Shown one piece after another: positions 17,132 through 25,394 of a DNA stretch of 64,000 nucleotides. Position 1 is the first letter of the stretch; every line of letters starts with the position of its first letter. The translations under genes and the position numbers were made by a program. The notes beneath the pieces are model-generated. The model made no database searches, was not told the DNA's origin, and was given only the letters and a program-made list of their open reading frames with translations. The DNA is from SG-bin9 sp049323835 (GTDB lineage Bacteria > Pseudomonadota > Alphaproteobacteria > Rhizobiales > Xanthobacteraceae), in the NCBI GenBank assembly GCA_049323835.1, contig JBMOOJ010000105.1, positions 1-64,000 on the forward strand. Direction: 5' to 3'.

Positions 17132-17743
17132 ATGCAGACCAATTTCGCCATGACCAACGCCGCTCAGCAGGGTGTGCTCGCTGCGCAGGCTGTCTCGGAT
17201 GAAATGCTGCTGCAGAGCATTGCGGATGGTGAGCGCCCGGCGATGCACGTGTTCTACGCCCGGCACAACGTCCGCGTTTACCGTTTCATCCTGCGCACCG
17301 TGCGCGACCAGTCGGTGGCCGAAGATCTCGTCAGCCAGGTTTTCCTCGATGTGTGGCGCACCGCAGGCCAGTTCGAAGGCCGCTCGCAGGTCTCGACCTG
17401 GCTGCTGTCGATCGCCCGCTTCAAGGCGCTGTCGGCGCTGCGTCAGCGCCGCTTCGAGGACATCGACCAGAACGACGTCCTCGAAATTGCCGACGACTCC
17501 GAGAATCCGGAAGCGAAGCTCGATCGCACCAAGACTGGCGAACTGCTCCGCTCCTGCATCGCCCGCCTCTCGCCGGCGCATCGCGAAATCATCGATCTTG
17601 TCTACTACCACGAGAAGTCGGTGGAAGAGGCTGGCGAGATCATCGGCATTCCGCAGGCGACCGTGAAGACCCGCATGTTCTATGCCCGCAAGCAACTGGC
17701 CGACCTGCTGAAGGGCTGCGGCGTCGACCGCATGGCAGCGTAA
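17132..17743 (+). CDS. ECF-type RNA polymerase sigma factor
   Basis: The 203-residue sigma-70 family protein has only regions 2 and 4. Region 2 contains YRFILRTVRDQSVAEDLVSQVFLDVWR (quoted in part: core DLVSQVFLDVWR, about 67-78), and region 4 is the helix-turn-helix KSVEEAGEIIGIPQATVKTR. The N-terminus is extended by about 20 residues relative to minimal ECFs. GGGAGAAG lies before the ATG. No anti-sigma gene is adjacent on either side, which is uncommon for this class; the next genes downstream encode CcdA and a thioredoxin-fold protein. I see no clear promoter that it would recognise itself. Confidence 0.9.
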   Translation: MQTNFAMTNAAQQGVLAAQAVSDEMLLQSIADGERPAMHVFYARHNVRVYRFILRTVRDQSVAEDLVSQVFLDVWRTAGQFEGRSQVSTWLLSIARFKALSALRQRRFEDIDQNDVLEIADDSENPEAKLDRTKTGELLRSCIARLSPAHREIIDLVYYHEKSVEEAGEIIGIPQATVKTRMFYARKQLADLLKGCGVDRMAA

Positions 17744-17762
17744 CGCTTCGCATTTTTCCCCT

Positions 17763-17819
17763 GGCCTGCCCCCATCAGGCCACTCTGACTGGCCCGGATC
17801 GCCCCCCACGATCCGGGCC
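17763..17819. terminator. Paired hairpins after the ECF sigma gene
   Basis: The small hairpin TGGCCTG...CAGGCCA (17763-17781) is followed by a stronger one with 11-base arms GGCCCGGATCG / CGATCCGGGCC at 17791-17819. Position right after the stop suggests transcription termination, though a T-run is absent. Confidence 0.5.
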
Positions 17820-17954
17820 ACGTCGCGTTTGCAGGTCGCGTTAGGTCCGTTGACCGGATACCTCACAGACACGTGACGCGCGCGTTGTAACAGCAACGTT
17901 TCCCGTCCGAAGACCCGATCGACGCTGCTCGCAGCGCATTCGATCAAGGCTCCG

Positions 17955-18647
17955 ATGCTGAACGCATTCTTCGCCCTGCTGGCCGGTGTAGTGACTATCG
18001 CCGCACCCTGCACCCTGCCCGTCCTGCCGATCCTGCTCGGGTCGTCGCTCGGCCGCGCGTCGACGACGCGCCCGGCGTTCATCGCGCTCGGATTCGTGAC
18101 GTCGTTCACTGCGGCGGCATTGCTGCTGAGTGCGCTGACCCGCACCTTCCACTTCGATCCGGCCCATCTGCGGGATGCGGCCATCGTGCTGCTGATCGGC
18201 TTCGGCGCGCTGATGATCTGGCCGGCGCCGTTCGAGCGCATGACGGCCGCGCTCAACGGCATCGCCGGCCGCACCGCGCCGTCCGATCGCGCAGGCAACC
18301 TCGGCGGCTTCGTGCTCGGCACCACGCTCGGCCTTGTCTGGACGCCGTGCGCCGGCCCGGTGCTCGGCTCGATCCTGACGCTGATCGCCACATCGCCGGA
18401 CAAGAACGAAGCGAGCCTGCTGCTGTTGGTCTACGCCGTCGGCGCAGCGCTGCCGATGCTGGCGATCGCCTATGGCGGACAGGCGGTCACCGCGCGCGTG
18501 CGCAGCCTCGCCCGTATCACGCCTCGCTTGCAACAGGGCTTCGGCGTTGCCGTGATCGCGTTCGCGGTCGCCATGTTCTTCCAGTACGACGCGCTCGCCG
18601 TCGCCTGGCTCACCCGGTTCTACCCCAACGGCCAGACGGGCCTCTGA
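17955..18647 (+). CDS. ccdA: Cytochrome c biogenesis / thiol-electron transfer protein CcdA family
   Basis: The 230-residue membrane protein of about six helices moves reducing equivalents from cytoplasmic thioredoxin across the membrane. The two redox cysteines sit in the family motifs APCTLPVLP (C19) and TPCAGPVLG (C132), and the halves show the expected internal symmetry. It is followed 20 bases later by a periplasmic thioredoxin-like protein that is its likely electron acceptor. The pair resembles a split DipZ/DsbD system and probably serves periplasmic disulfide reduction, possibly cytochrome c maturation. Confidence 0.85.
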   Translation: MLNAFFALLAGVVTIAAPCTLPVLPILLGSSLGRASTTRPAFIALGFVTSFTAAALLLSALTRTFHFDPAHLRDAAIVLLIGFGALMIWPAPFERMTAALNGIAGRTAPSDRAGNLGGFVLGTTLGLVWTPCAGPVLGSILTLIATSPDKNEASLLLLVYAVGAALPMLAIAYGGQAVTARVRSLARITPRLQQGFGVAVIAFAVAMFFQYDALAVAWLTRFYPNGQTGL

Positions 18648-18667
18648 TCCGTCACCAGGAGATCGTC

Positions 18668-19270
18668 ATGAACGCACGCATCAAGCTTGGCCTCATCGCA
18701 CTCGCAGCCCTCTCGGCTGGTGGATGGATCTGGAGCAATGCAGGCCAGAAGCCCCAAGGCATGAGCAACAGCATGAGCAACAGCATGGGCATGGCGATGG
18801 CGCCCATCGCAATGGCACAGGCCCAGGCGCAAAACACCGCACCGGAGTTCACCGGTCTCGGCCAGTGGTTCAACTCCGAACCGCTGACCATGCAGCAGCT
18901 GCGCGGCAAGGTGGTGATGGTCGACTTCTGGACTTACGGCTGCATCAACTGCGTGCGCACATTGCCCCACGTCACCAAGCTGCATGAGAAGTACAAGGAC
19001 AAGGGCCTCGTCATCGTCGGCATCCATACGCCCGAATTCGCGTTCGAACGTTCGGCGAGCAATGTGCAGACTGCGCTGAAACGCCACAGCATCACTTATC
19101 CGGTCGCGCAGGACAACGACTTCGCCACCTGGAAGGCCTACCGCAACCAGTATTGGCCGGCACAATATATCGTCGATCGCAGCGGCAAGGTGGTCTACAC
19201 GCACGCAGGCGAAGGCGCCTACGAGGAAATGGATCGCCTGATCGGCAAGCTCTTGAACGCAACGAGTTGA
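18668..19270 (+). CDS. Periplasmic thioredoxin-fold thiol:disulfide protein (DipZ C-terminal / TlpA-like)
   Basis: The 200-residue protein starts at the ATG with AGGAG upstream. An N-terminal hydrophobic segment (about 5-23) anchors or exports it. A Met/Ser/Asn-rich linker includes a perfect 12-base duplication at 18761-18784 (reads MSNS twice). The thioredoxin domain has the active site CINC (C92, C95) in DFWTYGCINC and the cis-proline region YWPAQYIVD. The WTYGCINC form is the one found in DipZ and related redoxins. It is cotranscribed with ccdA. The Met-rich linker could bind copper, but this is only suggestive. Confidence 0.85.
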   Translation: MNARIKLGLIALAALSAGGWIWSNAGQKPQGMSNSMSNSMGMAMAPIAMAQAQAQNTAPEFTGLGQWFNSEPLTMQQLRGKVVMVDFWTYGCINCVRTLPHVTKLHEKYKDKGLVIVGIHTPEFAFERSASNVQTALKRHSITYPVAQDNDFATWKAYRNQYWPAQYIVDRSGKVVYTHAGEGAYEEMDRLIGKLLNATS

Positions 19271-19457
19271 TCCTCTGGCAATACATCGCGCGCATGGCTG
19301 ATACGTCCGGTTCGACTTGAACCGGCTCAGTGGCGTGCTATGACCCGTTCGGAAAGCGCGATTGTCGGAATCGCGCCGGATGATCGGCGGCCGTCCGCAT
19401 TTATCTTGCACCATCGGCCATGCAATGCGGAGCGACTGCCGGCAGAAAGGCGGTCGT

Positions 19458-20870
19458 ATGTTCGAAGGTTTCGACGCAGTCGTCCTCGCACGTATCCAGT
19501 TCGCCTTCACGATGTCGTTTCACATCGTGTTTCCGGCTTTCTCCATCGGCCTTGCCAGCTACCTTGCGGTCCTTGAAGCGCTGTGGCTGTGGACCGGCCG
19601 CGAGGTCTACATCAACCTCTTCAACTACTGGCTGAAGATCTTCGCCGTCGCCTTCGGCATGGGCGTCGTCTCCGGCATCGTCATGTCGTACCAGTTCGGC
19701 ACCAACTGGGCGGTGTTCGCCGACAAGACAGGTCCGGTGCTCGGCCCCCTGATGGCCTACGAGGTGCTGACCGCGTTCTTCCTCGAGGCGGGCTTCCTCG
19801 GCGTCATGCTGTTCGGCCTGAAGCGCGTCGGTCCCAAGCTGCACTTCGTCGCGACGCTGATGGTCGCGATCGGCACGCTGATCTCGGCGTTCTGGATTCT
19901 CTCCGCCAATTCCTGGATGCAGACGCCGGCCGGCCACACCATGAATGCCGCCGGACAGTTCGTCGCGGCGGACTGGTGGAAACTGATCTTCAATCCGTCG
20001 TTTCCCTACCGCCTGGTGCACATGGTGCTGGCGGCGTATCTCACCACCGCATTCGTCGTCGGCGCAGTCGGCGCCTGGCATCTCTTGCGCGACCATACGC
20101 GCGACGGGCCGCGCGTGATGTTCTCGATGGCGATGTGGATGGCCGCGCTCGTCGCGCCGATCCAGATTTTCGCCGGCGACCAGCACGGCCTCAACACGCT
20201 GGAGCACCAGCCGGCGAAGGTGATGGCGATGGAGGGCCACTTCAAGAGCCATCCGAACGGCGCGCCGCTGATCCTGTTCGGCTTTCCGAGCATGAAGGAT
20301 GCCGAGGTCAAGTATGCGATCGAGATTCCGAAAGCGTCGTCGCTGATCCTCAAGCATTCGCTCGATGCGCCGCTCAAGGGCCTCGATACGGTGCCGCGTC
20401 AGGACTGGCCGCCGGTCGCCATCGTGTTCTGGTCGTTCCGCATCATGGTCGCGGTCGGCTTCGCCATGCTCGGCATCGGCCTTCTGAGCCTGTGGTTGCG
20501 CGCCCGCGGCAAGCTCTATGATTCGCCGCTGCTGCATCGGCTCGCCGTGCTGATGGGGCCGTCGGGGTTCATCGCGGTGCTCGCAGGCTGGATCACCACC
20601 GAAAGCGGGCGCCAGCCGTGGACCGTCTATGGCCTGATGCGAACGGCCGATTCAGCCTCGCCGCTGGCCGCACCGGCCGTCGGCTCGTCACTCATCGCCT
20701 TCATCATCGTCTACTTCATCGTCTTCGGTGCCGGCGTGGTTTACATCCTGCGGCTGATGGCCGAGCCGCCGCATCACGACGAGGAAGGCCCGCGCCATGA
20801 CGCCCCGACCCGCGCCGCCGGCATCACGCCCGCTGCCGCAACGGTCGGCACCAAACCGGCGAAAGGATGA
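19458..20870 (+). CDS. cydA: Cytochrome bd-type quinol oxidase subunit I (CIO type)
   Basis: The 470-residue integral membrane protein oxidises quinol and reduces O2 with high affinity. The chosen start MFEGFDAVVLARIQ has a purine-rich ribosome site; an earlier in-frame ATG at 19362 adds unrelated residues. Haem ligands are visible as H22 (FHIVFPAF) and H188 (YRLVHMVLAAYL), with the proton-path glutamates E102 and E110. The sequence GRQPWTVYGLMRTADSAS is the form seen in cyanide-insensitive (CIO) oxidases with a short Q-loop, and the total length agrees. It overlaps cydB by four bases. The locus probably supports microaerobic or stress respiration. Confidence 0.95.
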   Translation: MFEGFDAVVLARIQFAFTMSFHIVFPAFSIGLASYLAVLEALWLWTGREVYINLFNYWLKIFAVAFGMGVVSGIVMSYQFGTNWAVFADKTGPVLGPLMAYEVLTAFFLEAGFLGVMLFGLKRVGPKLHFVATLMVAIGTLISAFWILSANSWMQTPAGHTMNAAGQFVAADWWKLIFNPSFPYRLVHMVLAAYLTTAFVVGAVGAWHLLRDHTRDGPRVMFSMAMWMAALVAPIQIFAGDQHGLNTLEHQPAKVMAMEGHFKSHPNGAPLILFGFPSMKDAEVKYAIEIPKASSLILKHSLDAPLKGLDTVPRQDWPPVAIVFWSFRIMVAVGFAMLGIGLLSLWLRARGKLYDSPLLHRLAVLMGPSGFIAVLAGWITTESGRQPWTVYGLMRTADSASPLAAPAVGSSLIAFIIVYFIVFGAGVVYILRLMAEPPHHDEEGPRHDAPTRAAGITPAAATVGTKPAKG

Positions 20871-21880
20871 CCGCGATGAGCATCGATATCGCCACCGTGT
20901 TCGCCTTCATCATCGCCTTCGCAGTGTTCATGTACATCGTGATGGACGGCTTCGATCTCGGCATCGGCATGCTGTTTCCCTTCTTCAAGAAGAAGGAAGA
21001 CCGCGACGTCATCATGAACTCGGTCGCGCCGGTGTGGGACGGCAACGAGACCTGGCTCGTGCTCGGCGGCGGCGGACTCTACGCCGCGTTCCCGCTCGCC
21101 TATGCGATCCTGATGCCGGCGATCTACACGCCGATCATCGCGATGCTGATCGGTCTGGTCTTCCGCGGCGTTGCGTTCGAGTTCCGCTGGCGCACGACCA
21201 AGGAGCGCAACAAGTGGGACCTGTCGTTCGCCGCAGGTTCGTTCCTCGCCGCGATCTCGCAGGGCATCGCGCTCGGTGCGATCCTGCAAGGCGTCACCGT
21301 GACCGGACGTTCTTACGGTGGCGGCTGGTGGGACTGGCTGACGCCGTTCAGCATCCTGACCGGCCTCTCGGTCGTCGCGGGCTACATGCTGCTCGGCGCG
21401 ACCTGGCTGATCATGAAGACGGAAGGCGACTTGCGTGAGCGCGCATATCATCTCACCCGGCCGCTGTTCGTGGCAACGCTCGGCGCCATTGCCGCCGTCA
21501 GTCTCGCCACGCCGTTCCTCGATGCCGAGTATGCGCGGCGCTGGTTCACCTGGCCGAACATCATTCTCACCGCGCCGGTGCCGATCGCCGTTGCGGCCGT
21601 AACGCTGCTGATCCTGCGCGCGCTCGCAAAGCGGCAGGATTACACCCCCTTCCCGCTGACGCTGGTGCTGTTCGCAACCTCTTTCGGCGGGCTCGGCATC
21701 AGCATCTGGCCCTATGTCGTGCCGCGCAGCGTCACCATCTGGGACGCCGCGTCGCCACACGACAGCCTCGTGTTCATGATCTTCGGCATCGCCATCCTGG
21801 TACCGATCATTCTCATCTACACCGCCTGGTCGTACTGGGTATTCCGCGGCAAGGTCAGTGCCGACTCCGGATATCATTGA
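20867..21880 (+). CDS. cydB: Cytochrome bd-type quinol oxidase subunit II
   Basis: The 337-residue subunit II starts in an ATGA overlap with cydA; a second ATG nine bases later is also possible. The opening IVMDGFDLGIGMLFPF and NSVAPVWDGNETWLVLGG are signature CydB sequences, including the conserved W-D-G-N-E-T-W-L block. About eight or nine helices follow. It stabilises the CydA haems and completes the oxidase. The next small gene (DUF2474) starts 12 bases downstream, and the three form one transcription unit. Confidence 0.95.
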   Translation: MTAMSIDIATVFAFIIAFAVFMYIVMDGFDLGIGMLFPFFKKKEDRDVIMNSVAPVWDGNETWLVLGGGGLYAAFPLAYAILMPAIYTPIIAMLIGLVFRGVAFEFRWRTTKERNKWDLSFAAGSFLAAISQGIALGAILQGVTVTGRSYGGGWWDWLTPFSILTGLSVVAGYMLLGATWLIMKTEGDLRERAYHLTRPLFVATLGAIAAVSLATPFLDAEYARRWFTWPNIILTAPVPIAVAAVTLLILRALAKRQDYTPFPLTLVLFATSFGGLGISIWPYVVPRSVTIWDAASPHDSLVFMIFGIAILVPIILIYTAWSYWVFRGKVSADSGYH

Positions 21881-21892
21881 GGATTGGCGCAA

Positions 21893-22024
21893 ATGACGCC
21901 GCAGGACATCCCGACACCGCCGCTCGGCAAGCGCCTGCTCTGGTTCGCGGGACTCTGGCTCGCGGGCCTCGGGGCCGTCACGGCACTGTCGTATGTGCTG
22001 CGGCTCTGGATCGCACCGCATTAG
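21893..22024 (+). CDS. DUF2474 small subunit of the bd-type oxidase (CydX-like)
   Basis: This 43-residue single-helix protein lies immediately after cydB, with GAGG about ten bases before the ATG. It reads MTPQDIPTPPLGKRLLWFAG and then one hydrophobic helix rich in Leu, Ala and Gly, ending LWIAPH. Small DUF2474 proteins accompany CIO-type cydAB operons in many proteobacteria and probably act like CydX/CydS in stabilising the haem site. The identification rests on position, size and the conserved KRLLWF-xxx-W pattern. Confidence 0.8.
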   Translation: MTPQDIPTPPLGKRLLWFAGLWLAGLGAVTALSYVLRLWIAPH

Positions 22025-22071
22025 CGCGTGCTCCGCAAAAGTGGGACCGGTTTTGCGATCAGAGTACGCGC
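22024..22071. repeat. Imperfect palindromic intergenic element after cydAB
   Basis: Arms CGCAAAA and TTTTGCG enclose the loop GTGGGACCGG, and outer flanks GCGCGTGCT / AGTACGCGC are also partly complementary. The core AAAGTGGGACCGGTTTT resembles dispersed rhizobial repeats. It begins on the last base of the DUF2474 stop codon and may act as a terminator. Confidence 0.6.
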
Positions 22072-22211
22072 CAATCCAGACCGATCCTGAAAATTCGAAC
22101 GATTCATCAATGCGTTGCAGCGCTGCCACACCTCGCAGCGCTTGCCAGCGCGACACGAGTGCGTTTTTATGGCGTCAGCAACTGCGGCAGGGAATCGCCA
22201 AGGGAATCGCA

Positions 22212-22811
22212 ATGACAAAGAATCGGACCACAGCGTGGTTTGGCCGGCTCGCGATCGCAGCCGGTCTGACACTCGCAGCATCGCAAGGCTTCGCGCAGCA
22301 GCCTGACGTGGGCGATCAGCCCGGACTCATCGCGGACGACACCTACGAGCTCGATCCGCAATTCAAGCGGACGATGGTGCTTTACCGCACCACCGAGCCG
22401 CCGGGGACGATCATCGTCTCGACCTCCGAGCGCTATCTCTATCTCGTGCAGGGCAACGGCCGCGCGTTGCGCTACGGCATCGGTGTCGGCCGCGAAGGTT
22501 TCCAGTGGCAGGGCTTGCTCAACATCAGCAAGAAGGCCGAATGGCCGGACTGGACGCCGCCGCCGGAAATGATCCAGCGCCAGCCCTATCTGCCGCGCTT
22601 CATGGCCGGCGGCCCGGGCAACCCGCTCGGCGCCCGCGCGCTGTATCTTGGCGCCACCGTCTACCGCATTCATGGCACCAACCGGCCCGACACGATCGGC
22701 ACCGCCGTATCGTCCGGCTGCTTCCGCCTCGTCAACGCCGACGTCGCCGATCTCTATGAGCGCGTCCCCGTCGGCACGAAAGTGGTCGTCCGCCAGAAGC
22801 CGGGATTGTGA
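22212..22811 (+). CDS. L,D-transpeptidase (ErfK/YbiS/YcfS family)
   Basis: The 199-residue exported enzyme forms 3-3 peptidoglycan cross-links or attaches proteins to peptidoglycan in the periplasm. A signal peptide ends QGFAQQ. The catalytic motif HGTN (H154) with SSGCFRL (Cys170 nucleophile, R172) is intact. The family motif with tryptophan EWPDWTPPPEM and NPLGARALYLG is also present. AGGGAA precedes the start; the longer frame upstream crosses the palindromic element. A Rho-independent terminator overlaps the stop codon. Confidence 0.93.
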   Translation: MTKNRTTAWFGRLAIAAGLTLAASQGFAQQPDVGDQPGLIADDTYELDPQFKRTMVLYRTTEPPGTIIVSTSERYLYLVQGNGRALRYGIGVGREGFQWQGLLNISKKAEWPDWTPPPEMIQRQPYLPRFMAGGPGNPLGARALYLGATVYRIHGTNRPDTIGTAVSSGCFRLVNADVADLYERVPVGTKVVVRQKPGL

Positions 22812-22827
22812 TCCCGGCTTTTCTTTT
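22797..22827 (+). terminator. Intrinsic terminator overlapping the transpeptidase stop
   Basis: Arms GCCGGGAT and ATCCCGGC around TGTG are followed by TTTTCTTTT. The TGA stop codon lies in the hairpin, so translating ribosomes would melt the terminator until release. Confidence 0.85.
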
Positions 22828-22867
22828 CCGCGACTTTTCCGTCATTCCTTGGTGAAAGAGAACAAGA

Positions 22868-23908
22868 ATGCTGCGCACATTTCGAGGCGGCCTGCTGATC
22901 GGTCTGGGCTTTGCGGCGGCGATCGCTGCGGCTGCCATCACCTATGAACGCTACGACACGAAGACCCTGAAGCGCACGATCCGCCGTGGCGAGGTGCTGT
23001 GCGGCGTCAATGCCGGCCTGCCCGGCTTCTCGATTCCCGACGACAAGGGCAACTGGACCGGCTTCGATGTCGATTTCTGCCGCGCAGTCGCAGCCGCCAT
23101 CTTCAACGACCCGAAGAAGGTGAAGTTCGTGCCGCTCGACGCCAGCGAGCGTTTCAAGGAACTGCAGAGCCGCAAGATCGACATCCTGTCGCGCAACACA
23201 ACATGGAGCATGTCGCGCGAAACCTCCTACGATCTCTACTTCCCTGCCGTGTACTACTATGACGGCCAGGGCTTCATGGTGCGCAATTCGCGCAAAAGCG
23301 AAACCGCACTCGAGCTCGACGGCGCCAAGGTGTGCGTACAGGGCGACACCACGACGGCACTTAACCTCGTTGATCATTTCAAGACCAACAACATGAAGTA
23401 TGAGGAAAAGAAGTTTGGCAAACTCGACGATGTTCTGAAGGCCTATGACAGCGGCGAGTGCGATACGCTCACCGCCGACGTGTCGCAGCTCTATGCGCTG
23501 CGCCTGCGCCTGACGAAGCCCGGCGACAGCACGATTCTGCCCGATGTCATCTCCAAGGAGCCGCTTGCGCCGGTCGTTCGCCAGCGCGACGACGACTGGA
23601 TGATGATCGTCAAGTGGACGCTCTATGCGATGCTGAACGCCGAGGAGCTCGGCATTTCGTCAGACAACATCGACGAGGCGCTGAAATCGAAGAAGCCGGA
23701 TGTGATGCGGCTTGTCGGCACCGAAGGCGCCTATGGCGAAGTGCTCGACCTGCCGAAGGATTGGGCGGCGCGCATCATCCGCCATGTCGGCAACTACAGC
23801 GAAGTGTACGAGCGCAACATCGGCGCGAAGTCGAAGCTCGGCATTCCGCGCGGCCTCAACCAGCTCTGGAGCGCCGGCGGCATCCAGTACGCTCCGCCGA
23901 TCAGGTAA
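22868..23908 (+). CDS. AapJ/BztA-like amino acid ABC transporter binding protein
   Basis: The 346-residue solute-binding protein of the polar amino acid (family 3) type begins with an N-terminal hydrophobic segment that acts as signal or anchor. The mature part begins KRTIRRGEVLCGVNAGLPGFS and includes WTGFDVDFCRAVAAAIF and ILSRNTTWSMSRETS, characteristic of the general L-amino acid binding proteins AapJ and BztA. The permease and ATPase genes (aapQMP) are not adjacent, so this is an isolated copy. It might capture amino acids for a transporter encoded elsewhere or act in sensing. Confidence 0.88.
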   Translation: MLRTFRGGLLIGLGFAAAIAAAAITYERYDTKTLKRTIRRGEVLCGVNAGLPGFSIPDDKGNWTGFDVDFCRAVAAAIFNDPKKVKFVPLDASERFKELQSRKIDILSRNTTWSMSRETSYDLYFPAVYYYDGQGFMVRNSRKSETALELDGAKVCVQGDTTTALNLVDHFKTNNMKYEEKKFGKLDDVLKAYDSGECDTLTADVSQLYALRLRLTKPGDSTILPDVISKEPLAPVVRQRDDDWMMIVKWTLYAMLNAEELGISSDNIDEALKSKKPDVMRLVGTEGAYGEVLDLPKDWAARIIRHVGNYSEVYERNIGAKSKLGIPRGLNQLWSAGGIQYAPPIR

Positions 23909-23941
23909 GGAATTATCCCGGACGCGCGCAACGACCCTTCT

Positions 23942-24094
23942 CGTCATTGCCGGGCATAGCCGTTCGAAGAACGGCGTCGCTTCGCTCGCCTATGACGAAG
24001 AACGGCGTCGCTTCGCTCGCCTATGACCCGGCAATCCATCTTGTTTCGATAGACTTTTTGAAGATGGATCACCGGGTCAAGCCCGGTGATGACG
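23942..24094. repeat. Family R inverted repeat, copy 2, with 31-base exact tandem duplication
   Basis: It has the same outer design as copy 1 (CGTCATTGCCGGGCAT ... GGTGATGACG) with inner arms ATCCATCTT / AAGATGGAT. It also carries the extra module seen in copy 1, here followed by an exact 31-base tandem duplication (23966-23996 and 23997-24027). It lies between the convergent aapJ-like and acyl-CoA dehydrogenase genes. Confidence 0.85.
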
Positions 24095-24117
24095 AAGTTG
24101 ATATCATTCCGCGGCCG

Positions 24118-25257
24118 TCAATACTGCTTCAGCCGCGCCAGCGCATCCGCGTGGAAATTGCTATCGCCGAACAGTTCCTGACAGACCCGCGCGCGCTTCA
24201 TGAACAGGCCGATGTCGAACTCGTCGGTCATACCGACGCCGCCATGCATCTGCACGCCTTCCTGCACGGCAAGCGTCGTCGTCGTTCCGGCGCGCGCCTT
24301 GGCAACCGCAACGGCGGCGCCCGCCTTGTCGAGGTCCGCGTCAAGCGCTTGCAGCGCTTTCAGCACCGCGGCGCGGGTGATTTCGATATCGGTGTAGAGA
24401 TGCGCGGCACGGTGCTGCAGCGCCTGGAACTCACCGATCAGCTTGCCGAACTGCTTGCGCTCCTTCAGATACGTGACGGTGCGGCCGAACGCTTCGTCGC
24501 TGATGCCGAGCATCTCAGCGGCAACCGCGCCGCGACCGACATTGAGAAGGCTCTCAAGCAGCGCGCCACCCTGATCCACTTCGCCGAGCACGCTGTCGGC
24601 GGTGACATCGACGTTGCCGAATTCGATGCGTGCCGCATTGTGGGAATCGACCATAATCGTGCGTTCGATCGCGACGCCCTTGGCCTTCGGATCGACCAGG
24701 AACAGCGTCAGCCCCTTCGCCTCGCCCGGCGAGCCGCCCGTGCGCGCGACGACGATCAGCATGTCGGCGACATGCCCGTCGACCACCAGCGCCTTGGCGC
24801 CGTTGAGACGGAAGCCATTGCCGGAACGCTCGGCCTTGAGCTTGGTCTTGAGCGGGCGATGCTTGGCGCCCTCTTCGAGCGCGAAAGCCGTGATCAGCGA
24901 ACCCGCCGCGATCTTCGGCAGATATTCCTTCTTCTGCGCATCCGATCCGCCGCGATTCAGCGCCGACGCGCCGAGCACGCCGGTCGAGAAGAACGGCGAC
25001 GGCATCAGTGTGCGGCCAATCTCTTCCATCACGACGCCGGCTTCGACGAAGCCGAGATTGCTACCGCCGTGCTCTTCCGGAACCAGCAGACCGCTGAAGC
25101 CCATCTCGGCGAACGTTTTCCAGAGATCGCGCGAGAAGCCGATTGCATCTTTGCTGTCGCGGAGCTTGCGCAGATGCGCGACCGGCGCCTTCTCGCCGAT
25201 CAGGCCGCGCGCCGAATCGCGCAGCATCGATTGTTCTTCAGTCAGGACGAGGGCCAT
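24118..25257 (-). CDS. Acyl-CoA dehydrogenase (catalytic-Glu-bearing partner)
   Basis: The 379-residue flavoprotein of the acyl-CoA dehydrogenase superfamily introduces a 2,3-double bond and passes electrons to ETF. It opens LTEEQSMLRDSARGLI, has the middle-domain ALEEGAKHRP region in place of the usual T-E-P-x-A-G-S motif, ends the catalytic region HGGVGMTDEFDIGLFMKRA (the glutamate of TDEF is in the position of the MCAD catalytic base), and has QALQHRAAHLYTDIE near the C-terminus. It is coupled to a second, different dehydrogenase gene upstream, with a family R repeat between them. Together they resemble heteromeric pairs such as PimC/PimD-type or ChsE-type enzymes. Substrate unknown. Confidence 0.85.
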   Translation of the reverse strand: MALVLTEEQSMLRDSARGLIGEKAPVAHLRKLRDSKDAIGFSRDLWKTFAEMGFSGLLVPEEHGGSNLGFVEAGVVMEEIGRTLMPSPFFSTGVLGASALNRGGSDAQKKEYLPKIAAGSLITAFALEEGAKHRPLKTKLKAERSGNGFRLNGAKALVVDGHVADMLIVVARTGGSPGEAKGLTLFLVDPKAKGVAIERTIMVDSHNAARIEFGNVDVTADSVLGEVDQGGALLESLLNVGRGAVAAEMLGISDEAFGRTVTYLKERKQFGKLIGEFQALQHRAAHLYTDIEITRAAVLKALQALDADLDKAGAAVAVAKARAGTTTTLAVQEGVQMHGGVGMTDEFDIGLFMKRARVCQELFGDSNFHADALARLKQY

Positions 25258-25301
25258 GGTGTGATTCCGGACGCTAGAATTGATCGGTTGTTTCCTTGCT
25301 T

Positions 25302-25385
25302 GTCATGGCCGGGCTTGTCCCGGCCATCCACGTCTCTGCTGATTTTCTGAAGACGTGGATGCCCGCGGCAAGCGCGGGCATGACG
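25302..25385. repeat. Family R inverted repeat, copy 3 (short form)
   Basis: GTCATGGCCGGGCTTGTCCC at the left end, inner arms CCACGTCT / AGACGTGG and a GGGCATGACG right end form an 84-base hairpin-capable unit lacking the extra module. It separates the two acyl-CoA dehydrogenase genes. Confidence 0.85.
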
Positions 25386-25394
25386 ACGATGGAT

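Noticed and set aside
17063..18403. 446-codon minus-strand frame across the sigma factor and ccdA
   Set aside because: It spans two unrelated real genes and their terminator region, so it cannot be a natural gene.
19307..19325. CCGGTTC...GAACCGG hairpin after the redoxin gene
   Set aside because: The seven-base arms are short and no T-run follows. It could be a weak terminator but is not strong enough to list.
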